Of a DNA stretch of 64,000 bases, positions 56,372-64,000 are shown in pieces. Under the pieces are notes generated by a model. It worked only from the letters and a program-made list of their open reading frames with translations. It was not told the DNA's origin and ran no database searches. The DNA is from Macrothele yani (taxonomy: Eukaryota; Arthropoda; Arachnida; Araneae; Macrothelidae): the NCBI GenBank assembly GCA_039090855.1, contig CM077006.1, forward strand, positions 47,749,336-47,813,335, given 5' to 3'. Position numbers and translations under genes: made by a program. Position 1 is the stretch's first letter, and the number at the start of each line of letters is the position of its first letter.

Positions 56372-57335
56372 TCACTTTTTAAAATGGCATCCTTTTGCCT
56401 TCACACAGTCCTTCAGTCTCTGTGGCCACACATCAGTAGCTTTACGCAGGTTCTCCACAGGGAAAGTTGCTACTGCCCACACCAAAGTGCATTTGAGACT
56501 GTCAATACTGGGGTGTCTCTTTCTGCAGGCTATGTTCTCCAGTGTGGCCCACAACTTGCAGTCCAATGGGTTGAGGTCTGGACTGCTTGGAGGCTAATCA
56601 GCTGGAGAAATGAAGTCTGGCAAATTCGCCTGATGCCACTCCTGAGTTGACTTGGCCTTGCAGGCAGGTGTGGAATCCTGTTGAAAGCTTCACTGTTAGT
56701 TTTGGAAGAGGGCGTGACTCATGTTTTTGACCACTGGTTCCAAAACCCTGTTCTGGTAGACTTTGGTGGGTGTTTTCACTCCTTTCTCACAGAAGTGGAG
56801 CTCCATGGTACTCTCATAGGAGACCAAACCATGACAGAAACAGGATGATGGCCCCTCATGATCCTTGGAGCTTTCTCGTGAGGTTGACACATATACCCTG
56901 TCATTTTGGCAGTTGAATGCCTCTTCATTAGTGAAAATATTTTCATCAGAGAAAAGGATCTGTCTGTTGCAATTGTCTGTGTAACACTGCAGCAAATGTT
57001 TCGCTTTTAGCACCCTCTGCTGCTTCAGTTGTAGGGTGAGGAAGTGCCCAGTGTGCGGCCTGTAAGCTCTCACCCTTAGGTCACTCTGCAGCATGCGTGC
57101 CATCAACATTCTTGAAATGTTCAGCTCACGAGCAGTCACTGATGGTTTTCTGACAGGATTTCATCGAATACGGGCTGCCACCGCTTTCATCAGTCGAGCA
57201 GTCCTTACGGTATGTGGCAAATCCTTTCTGGAGTGGTCAGCAATGGTCCCAGTCTCAAGGAACCTTTTTTATGGTCCAGTAGACAAAAATTCATCTGGTT
57301 TTCAGCATGTTGAAAATCTTGGAAGCTGATTTTCC
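56372..57335 (-). pseudogene. Tc1/mariner-superfamily transposase, DD37D type (maT-like)
   Basis: On the minus strand the HTH part reads TVRTARLMKAVAARIR (57190), ARELNISRMLMARMLQSDLR and VRAYRPHTGHFLTLQLKQQR. The catalytic part is ILFSDENIFTNEEAFNCQND (first Asp, 56950), then CEKGVKTPTKVYQNRVLEPV. After a frameshift near 56695 come QQDSTPACKAKST-like sequence and PSSPDLNPLDCKLWATLENI (56560). It ends LKDCVKAKGCHFKK at 56375. The third acidic residue is aspartate (NPLD), 37 residues after the second, which fits the maT group. Frameshifts near 57140 and 56695 inactivate it. Clear TIRs were not found. Confidence 0.75.
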
Positions 57336-57385
57336 TACTTTGTGCAGTGATATTACAGCAACAAGATTCTCATAATCGCCCCACT

Positions 57386-58152
57386 CCATGGCAAGTACTT
57401 CACGAAACACGTTATCTCCTCTGTGACTGAACGCACAATGATTCACTAGCTGCTTCATGCCTCCTGGCTGGTCTGTTCTACTCTATGGCAAGTACTTCAC
57501 GAAACATGTTATCTTCTCTGTGACTGAACGCACAATGATTCACTATCTGCTTCATGCCTCCTGGCTGGTCTGTTCTACTCTATGGTAAGTACTTCACGAA
57601 ACACGTTATCTCCTCTGTGACTGAACGCACAATGATTCACTATCTGCTTCATGCCTCCTGGCTGGTCTGTTCTACTCCATGGTAAGTACTTCACGAAACA
57701 CGTTATCTCCTCTGTGACTGAACACACAATGATTCACTATCTGCTTCATGCCTCCTGGCTGGTCTGTTCCACTCCATGGCAAGTACTTCACGAAACACGT
57801 TATCTCCTCTGTGACTGAACGCACAATGATTCACTATCTGCTTCATGCCTCCTGGCTGGTCTGTTCCACTCCATGGCAAGTACTTCACGAAACACGTTAT
57901 CTCCTCTGTGACTGAATGCACAATGATTCACTATCTGCTTCATGCCTCCTGGCTGGTCTGTTCCACTCCATGGCAAGTACTTCACGAAACACGTTATCTC
58001 CTCTGTGACTGAACGCACAATGATTCACTATCTGCTTCATGCCTCCTGGCTGGTCTGTTCCACTCCATGGCAAGTACTTCACGAAACACGTTATCTCCTC
58101 TGTGACTGAACGCACAATGATTCACTAGCTGCTTCATGCCTCCTGGCTGGTC
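57386..58152. repeat. 97-bp satellite, ~7.9 copies
   Basis: CATGGCAAGTACTTCACGAA recurs exactly every 97 bp (57388, 57485, 57582, 57679, 57776, 57873, 57970, 58067 approximately) with 95-99% identity. Early copies carry TCTACTCTATGG, later ones TCCACTCCATGG. Open frames on the minus strand merely rotate with the repeat, since 97 is not a multiple of three. Confidence 0.95.
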
Positions 58153-59405
58153 GGTAACATTGCACACTGGTTGCGCGCCATTTGTCGAACATTTGTAACA
58201 GTATTTATGCTAAAACTGGGTAGTATATGATGAACCTCTTTGCTGTATTTTTGAATATGGTCACATACAGGTATGATATGCTAAGTGACACAACTGTTAT
58301 TAGCATAGTGAATATTAGTGCAGCTTTCCTCCTGATGGAGCCTGACCAATGCTTCAGAAAAACTGCAGTGGACTTTCCAGCAATTCACAGTTGTGTTATG
58401 TCATTAATTTTGTAAATATGTGTATCCCATGCAGTGTCAGCCAGAATCATGATAAACAAAAATATGTTTAGAATGTTTTGATTTTTCCCTTTTGGCTGTG
58501 AATCTAGCCCCACCCCTCACAGTGTGTACTTCATACTTAATGTACTTTATCTCTGCTTATGGCCGTCATGAAAATTTAGAGTCTCACACAGTGTAAATTA
58601 ATCAGATGAAATTTTTTATTATTGATGCTGCTGCTTCAGCCTTGCTCTAGAAAACAGATTCCCTCATTGTGGTTTTGATACCTCAACACTACTAAATCAT
58701 TTAGGATCACTCTTGACAGGTTTTTTTTTTTTGAGAAAAGGTGATCTTAATGATCAAGACTGAGAAATATTTGGAAGTTTGATTGCAATTTTTTTCTTGT
58801 GTCTTTACATATTATTAAATAGCATCAGTCAGTGTTTCAATTGTATTTAAACTATGCTGATCACATGCTAGAAAAAGTGGACTGTTGTGTTTTCCTTTAT
58901 GGGAATGTTTGAAAACTGTGGAATGGATATTGTATCCAGTTATGACTAAAAGTTTTTTGTGCATTACATTGGCTGTAATATCAATGGAGGAAATGGATTC
59001 CACAAAAACAATCTTGTTTGCACTTTAAGTAATTGATTGAAGGGCTATGAACAGAATTATGCAAGTTGAATTTCTGAAAATTAAGAAAACAGTGGTACAT
59101 AGCTATCATGCTGTCCATATTATTGGATATGATAATATTGTATTAATTTCTCCAGGATTTGTACACCTCTTGGAATTTAACAATTCCTTAAATGGGCTTT
59201 TTCTCTTTATTTCACCTTGCACTCCTGGAAAAGTCCTTAAAGTTTCTTTTGACTCCCGCAAATTGTGCTTCAGACGTTTTGGACACTTTCCATTGCTCAT
59301 TTAGCTAGCATAAGGTGACACCCCCCCCCGCGCTTTCTTTTTCGATATTCACAATTTCCATTCATCTGCTAGAAGCTGCAGTGCATTTTTACTTCACCAT
59401 TCCCA
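58153..59405. other. No gene recognised
   Basis: AT-rich with a C-run at 59321-59329 and a T-run at 58722. The open frame at 59047-59304 has no family features. Confidence 0.5.
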
Positions 59406-59570
59406 GTTATATAATTTGAGGAAGAAATATTTCCTCAGAAATGCGTGGATACATATTCAAAACAATATGTTCAAGCAGCACATAAATTCAAATCAGTCGG
59501 AATTATGCACTGAATTGCTTGTGGTTTACTGGTCACCCATGTAACATCTCCACGAAAAACTTGAAAATTA

Positions 59571-60417
59571 CACCGATGAGCCATTACATTATGACCACCC
59601 CCCAGCCTAGAGAAATGAGCTCGCCTGGAGACCGAACAGTGGCGCAGGTGAAGTTCACAGAGCAGTATATATATACAACCTGAGGACCAGCTTTCAGTTA
59701 GTAGAGTGTTTGGAGTCAGAATGGGAAAAGCTGCTGATTTATCAGAGTTTGATGAAGGACAAATTGTGATGGTATGGGGCCTCAGAACTACGATCTCGGA
59801 AATGGCATGGCTTGCGAGTTGTTCATGTCCATCACATAGATGGCCGAGCGCAGATACGGCGATTACCAAAGGAGGCTATGGCACCTGGATGCACTGTTGG
59901 GTAGAAACAGGAAGGTGGCAGTGGTGTTATGCTGTGGGCAATGTTTTCTTGGGACACTTTAGGCCCCATTATCCCAATAGCACAATCCCCGACAGCTGGT
60001 TAGGTATCTGAACATCATTGCAGATCAAGTTCACCCATTCATGGCAACTGTGTTCCGTGCTGGTGATGGCCATTACCAACAGGATAATGTGCAATGCCAC
60101 TCTTCCAGAATCCTCAAGGAGTGGCTCGAGAAACATGCTGGTGACATTCTGTTAATGCTCTGGCCTCCAAATTCACCTGACATGAACCCAATCAAACATT
60201 TGTGGTTTGACTTGGAAAAGGTTCATGCTAAATTACCACCACCCCAAAATGTACAGGAACTGGAGAACCTGCTGTTAACATTATGGTACCAGATACCCCA
60301 GGATACCTATCGCCACCTCATCGAATCGATGTCTCACCGAGTGGTTGCTGTCTTGCAGGCTAAAGGGGGTCCTACAGCCTAATAGGTAGGTGGTCATAAT
60401 GTTATGGCTCATCTGCA
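59571..60417 (+). mobile_element. Tc1/mariner DD36E-type deletion derivative, 847 bp
   Basis: TA at 59569-59570 and 60418-60419. The ends include GATGAGCCATTACATTATGA on the left and the complement of GATGAGCCATAACATTATGA on the right, then CCACC. This end sequence belongs to a widespread, often horizontally transferred Tc1/mariner family. It is inserted in a SINE. Confidence 0.88.
59720..60382 (+). pseudogene. DD36E-type transposase, internally deleted
   Basis: The start MGKAADLSEFDEGQIVMVWG (59720) is the usual N-terminus. The first HTH is followed by an internal deletion and frame changes, so the SDESRF block with the first catalytic Asp is missing. MLWAMFSWDTLGP-like sequence appears in another frame near 59930. 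The C-terminal half is open from 60041: YQQDNVQCHSS (second Asp), then PPNSPDMNPIKHLWFD. The catalytic Glu of NPIEHLW is Lys here, with 36 residues between the two positions. It ends AVLQAKGGPTA at 60382. It lacks two of three catalytic residues. Confidence 0.88.
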
Positions 60418-60639
60418 TACATTGCCCAGGAGCAGGAATCAAATCCGTTTCCCCCGATTTCCGTTTGAGTATGCTAACCATTACACCACCCAGGACAATG
60501 AAGTTCCAAGTAACTAATGGCATAGGAATCTGAAACCTCAGATTTTTTGCTAGTCGTAGCAGTCAGCCTTATCATATCGTCATTTGACCATCACACATCA
60601 AGGGTTGGATATAGGACTGATTCACTTGTACTCATATTT

Positions 60640-60790
60640 CAGATACATAATTTGAGGAAGAAATATTTCCTTAGAAATACATAGGTACATATTCAAAGCA
60701 ATTATGTTCAAGCAGCACATAAATTCAAATCAATCAGAATTATGTACAGAGTTGCTTGCGGTTTAGTAGTCTTCCATGTAACATCTCCTC
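60640..60790 (-). mobile_element. SINE tail fragment
   Basis: Repeats the tail of the split SINE (TTTGAGGAAGAAATATTTCC at 60651, GCAGCACATAAATTCAAATC at 60711, CCATGTAACATCTCCTCAG at the end) without a head. Confidence 0.7.
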
Positions 60791-61055
60791 AGTCGAGGCT
60801 GACTGCTTTGAGTAGCGAAAAATCTGAGGTTTCAGATTCCTATGGCCTTAGTTGCTTGGTACTTCATTGTCCTGGGTGCTGTAATGGTTAGCATACTCGA
60901 ACAAAAATCTGGGGATGCAAGTTGGATTCCTGCTCCTGGGTGATATAATTTTCAAGTTTTCTGAGGAGTTGTTACATGGGGGACCAGTAAACCACAAGCA
61001 ATTCTGTGTGTAATTCCAATTGATTTTATTTTATGTGCTGCTTGAACATCATTGC
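60791..61055 (+). mobile_element. tRNA-derived SINE, complete copy
   Basis: A leader GGCTGACTGCTTTGAGTAGC, then ATCTGAGGTTTCAGATTCC, then the tRNA-like head TGGGTGCTGTAATGGTTAGC with a weak B box (GTTGGATTCC). A linker TGATATAATTTTCAAGTTTT and a tail ending TTTTATGTGCTGCTTGAACA follow. The leader is also present, inverted, beside the split copy (60500-60560), so it is part of the repeat. Confidence 0.72.
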
Positions 61056-61440
61056 TCTGCTAGTTCATATACACTTGGTCCTCTCCTGATGGGGTGAGTG
61101 ACAGACGCGATTGGATAAACTTTGTCACATGCCTCGGCATTGCTTTGGAGAACACCCAGACACTCCAAGTGCTACGGGTTCTCAATCACTGTGGAAATCA
61201 AAGATCTCGGTGAAATAATGTTACTCAACATCCACATAAAGTTTATTTTTCTGTTTTCAAGTTTCGAACATTTGTTAATCAGTTTTGGACTATTTTTTGG
61301 ATGTTTATAATATTATGACATTTCTTCAATTTTTTTGGACATCCGCTGGCAGAAAATGTTTGGAACTACTGGAAATTATTGTTCTAGCAGTTTTCTGACC
61401 AGGCTACATTTTTTTAATCTTCCTGATTATATCCATATAT
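61056..61440. other. Nothing recognised
   Basis: No supported feature. Confidence 0.5.
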
Positions 61441-62729
61441 CATCATCATTATCATCATTGGTAACCATTATCAATCCACTGCTGAACGAAGGTCTCCCCA
61501 AGTTTCCTCCACAACGGTTTATCTTGTGCCAGTCTCCTCCATGTCACTCCCGCATACTTTCGAATTTCATCCCCCATCTCCCATGTGGTTTTCTTGTTGG
61601 TCTTTTTCTGTCCCTTGGAATCCAATCTAAAATTTTGGCTGTCCATCGATGGTCTGTCCTTCTGGTAGTATGTCCAGCCCATTGCCATTTCAGGGATTTA
61701 ACTCTGCTCATGATGTCTTCCACTCTTGTCATTTTTCGGATCCACGAGTTCCTCTTCTTATCTCTCCTGGTTACACCAAGCATGCACCTCTCCATGCTAC
61801 TTTGAGTTGTCTGCAGCCTTTGTATGTCTCTTTTAGTTAAGGTCCACGTCTCTGCACCATACGTAAGCACTGGAAGGATGCATTGATCAAACACTTTTCT
61901 TTTAAGACATAATGGCATATTGCTCTTGAAAATTATACTATTTCTTCCAAAAGCTCTCCAGGCAAGTTTTGTACGCCGATTAATTTCTTCATCAATGCGA
62001 CCCTCACTTGACATCTGCTGTCCAAGATAAATGTATGTGTCTGTTATCTCTAGCTTTTCTCCATCAATCGATAAATCTTCATTTCTTGTAAAAGCATTGT
62101 ACATCACTTTTGTCTTCTGAAAGTTCATTTTTAATCCCACTTCTTTACTCTTGTCAGCAAGTTCCTGAATCATACTCTGCAGCTCTGATGGGGTAGTTGC
62201 AAAAATGACTACGTCATCAGCAAAACGAAGGTGGGTTAGATAATCTCCATTAATCTTTATCCCTTTGTTTTCCCAGTTCAGTGATTGAAAGACATTTTCC
62301 AATGTGGCATTAAAAGCTTTGGAGATATGGTGTCACCTTGTCTCACTCCCTTTCCAATTTTTATGTGTGTTGTATTTTCAAATGGCCGAATCTTTGCACT
62401 TGCATTTTCATAGATGTTATTAATAATATGAATGTATGCATCTTCAATACCGCAGGATTTCAGAGCCATTGTAACTGCTGATGGTTTCACCGAATCAAAG
62501 GCTTTTTCATAATCGATAAAAGCCATGCACAATGAAAGTTCATATTCCCTCGCTCTTTCAATTAGTTCTCTCAGTACGTGGATATGATCTATTGTGTTGT
62601 AGCCACTCCTGAATCCAGCTTGTTCTCTCGGTTGAGCCATAACCAGTGTTACCTTCAAGCAGTGTGAAAGAACTTTAGTGAAGATTTTATAAACCACTGA
62701 TAGGAGGCTGATAGGTCTGTAGTTCCTGA
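61441..62729 (-). mobile_element. RTE LINE, 5'-truncated copy
   Basis: It begins with the (ATC)n complement of the RTE tail at 61441-61460 and follows the 3' 1.29 kb of the RTE at 16777-19955 closely. It stops at 62729 next to an (AT)n run. This is the ordinary 5' truncation of target-primed insertion. Confidence 0.9.
61544..62697 (-). pseudogene. RTE reverse transcriptase C-terminal half
   Basis: Open from 62697 (MVYKIFTKVLSHCLKVTLVM) through AFIDYEKAFDSVKPSAVTMA and GVRQGDTISPKL. One frameshift comes near 62300. It then runs LRFADDVVIFATTPSELQSM (catalytic FADD) to 61544 and over a second frame change into the HTTRRTDHRWTAKILDWIPR end. It has no endonuclease, so it cannot act alone. Confidence 0.9.
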
Positions 62730-62871
62730 TATATATATATTTTTCTGATAATGTTCCTCATTTTTTATGCTTTCCAACCGTAGGTTGAAGAAGCGTATAT
62801 GCTCCAACTTTGTACGTCCGTTTGCCCATCCATCTGTATGTCTGTCCGCACGATAACTCGCGTAATGGGAC

Positions 62872-62982
62872 CCCACTTCACCCATTTTCAATAGGGTTCG
62901 TCCCCAGGTGGTCCCCTTACACGAGTTACTCGTGTAAGGGGACCACCTGTGGACGAACCCTATTGAAAATGGGTGAAGTGGT
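62872..62982. repeat. Palindrome with 55-bp arms
   Basis: Arm 62872-62926 is the reverse complement of 62928-62982 around a single base at 62927, with about two mismatches. Both arms are sequence of the tandem repeat unit next to it, so it is an inverted junction between repeat units. Confidence 0.9.
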
Positions 62983-63307
62983 GTCAAAGGTCACGACATA
63001 GGAGCGGGATCCATTCCATTGCCCTTATGCGTCATAACTTGCGTAAATATTGTTCGATTTCGATGAAATTTTAGTATGTAGCAGGGGACCATCTGGCGAC
63101 GAACCCTATCGAAAATCGGTGAAGTGAGGTCAAAGGTCACGACATAGGAGCGAGATCCATTCCATTGCCCTTATGCGTCATAACTTGCGTAAAAATGGTT
63201 TGATTTCAATGAAATTTTAGTATGTGGTAGAGGACCTGGTGACAAACCCTATTCAAAATGGACGAAATGGGGTCAAAGGTCAGGACATAGGGTCAGGATC
63301 CATTCCA

Positions 63308-63645
63308 TCACCCTTATCTCATACTATTAAAGGAGCAATTCTTGTATGTATGTAAATTTTATTTTGAAAACGGCTCTAAGGTTTTTGATGACAGTCGTTA
63401 ACCTACGGTTTTCTGGTACTAGAAATAAATTTAGCTTGATCTCGACTTTAGGAAAATTCCTTTAGTGGGTTAAATGACCACCCTGAATTACCACGTTTTT
63501 AGTGTCATGGCGTCGTTTCATTAGATGTTGGCGTGCGGTCATGCGTTGTGTGTAAATCCCATTAAAGTTTTATGACGTCAGACTCTTGCGAGCAGATGGT
63601 CGCGATTCCCATCTGCCTCATTACATCACGTGTTGTGTGCGTATG
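63308..63645. other. Insert within the tandem array, unidentified
   Basis: It begins near TACTATTAAAGGAGCAATTC, a sequence type I associate with Helitron-like element starts. I see no CTRR end or hairpin to support that, so it is left unassigned. Confidence 0.3.
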
Positions 63646-64000
63646 CCCTTCCACACGATAACTTGAGTAAAAATTGTTCGATTTCTTTGACATTTTAGTA
63701 TGTGGTAGGGAACAAGAACCCTATTGAAAGTGAACAAAATGCGGTCAAAGGTCAGGACATAGATGCGGGATCCATTCCACTGCTCTTGCGCGTCATAACT
63801 AACGTAAAAAAAGTTAAATTTCGATGAAATTTTAGTATGTGGTAGGGGACCACCTGGGGACAAATCCTATTGAAAATGGGCAAAATGGGGTCAAAGGTTA
63901 GGACACAGGAGTGGGATCTATTCCATAGCCCTTATGCATCATAACTTACGTAAAAATGCTTCCATTGCAACAAAACTACTGTATATCATGTTATTTCGGA

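Larger units (their letters stand above)
59406..60560 (-). mobile_element. tRNA-derived SINE split by a Tc1 element
   Basis: The tail lies at 59406-59570 (TTTGAGGAAGAAATATTTCC ... GTTTACTGGTCACCCATGTA). The tRNA-like head lies at 60418-60520, where the complement reads GGGTGGTGTAATGGTTAGCA (A box) with a weak B box further on. The same continuous order is seen in the intact copy at 60790-61055. The interruption is exactly the Tc1 element plus one TA. Confidence 0.75.
62750..63995. repeat. ~146-bp tandem repeat family, interrupted
   Basis: Units contain CATAACTTGCGTAAA (63033, 63179, 63795, 63942 variants), GAAATTTTAGTATGT, a GGGACCACCTGG-like word, CGAACCCTATTGAAAATGG, GTCAAAGGTCA and GGGATCCATTCCATTGCCC. 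Spacing is about 146 bp. About 340 bp of other sequence (63308-63645, with ACTATTAAAGGAGCAATTCT) interrupts the array. The array continues to the window edge. Confidence 0.82.

Noticed and set aside
57386..58152. Repeated protein gene (72-residue open frames) or CRISPR-like array
   Set aside because: The frames only reflect a 97-bp repeat rotating through three frames; there are no unique spacers between repeats, and the genome is eukaryotic.
59047..59304. Possible 85-residue gene
   Set aside because: No start context, no splice sites, no recognised domain; length is within chance for AT-rich DNA.
1..64000. Endogenous virus, or bacterial contamination
   Set aside because: No capsid, envelope, integrase-bearing pol or viral polymerase was recognised; the reverse transcriptases are RTE and Penelope types, and there are no ribosome-binding-site-led gene runs.

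Overview
The window is animal nuclear DNA, AT-rich and packed with transposable elements. The transposon set (Penelope-like elements, RTE-type LINEs, many Tc1/mariner and pogo relics, tRNA-derived SINEs) and a divergent TRPM-type channel gene suggest an arthropod, possibly a chelicerate. The species is an inference I cannot confirm from sequence alone. There are no operons, no rRNA and no CRISPR.

The only host gene I can support is on the + strand. Three small exons (13046-13229, 47238-47394, 54493-54586) have AG/GT borders and compatible phases. Together they encode part of the cytosolic N-terminal region of a TRPM-family cation channel: the end of the SLOG-like domain and the start of the following helical region. 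Its introns of about 34.0 kb and 7.1 kb, plus the flanking 13 kb and 9.4 kb, hold everything else.

Layout. 1-13045: a possible LTR (286-1213); a 3.0-kb DNA transposon with ~670-bp terminal inverted repeats and 8-bp target duplication (1813-4828), itself broken by SINEs and a hairpin; SINE and pogo scraps; and a head-to-head pair of Penelope-like elements (10545-12805). 13230-47237: a mariner relic, an RTE fragment split by a mariner-like element, a Penelope fragment, and a ~6.35-kb tail-to-tail inverted pair of RTE LINEs whose left copy is almost intact (16777-23140). These are followed by a candidate 4.55-kb LTR unit (23200-27752), a pogo MITE, two Tc1 elements with precise TIRs and TA duplications (30577-32127 and 33112-34329), and a SINE with clear target duplication. 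Next comes a higher-order satellite (about 457 bp = 3 x ~152 bp) split by a 3,004-bp DNA transposon with 6-bp TSD (35652-38655), then tandem repeats, a second Penelope inverted pair (41640-42410) and a pogo-like element. 47395-54492: mariner, Tigger and RTE relics, a mariner nested in RTE, and a third Penelope inverted pair (53136-53930). 54587-64000: a DD37D-type transposase relic, a 97-bp satellite, a DD36E Tc1 deletion derivative nested in a SINE, another RTE copy, and a ~146-bp tandem family with a 55-bp-arm palindrome.

The recurring theme is inverted architecture. Three separate Penelope loci are head-to-head inverted pairs, the RTE pair forms a giant palindrome, and two further short perfect hairpins occur. 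The best candidates for something new are the long-TIR transposon, the 6-bp-TSD transposon with reiterated GTCAGGGAAA subterminal motifs, and the repeated Penelope inversion pattern.
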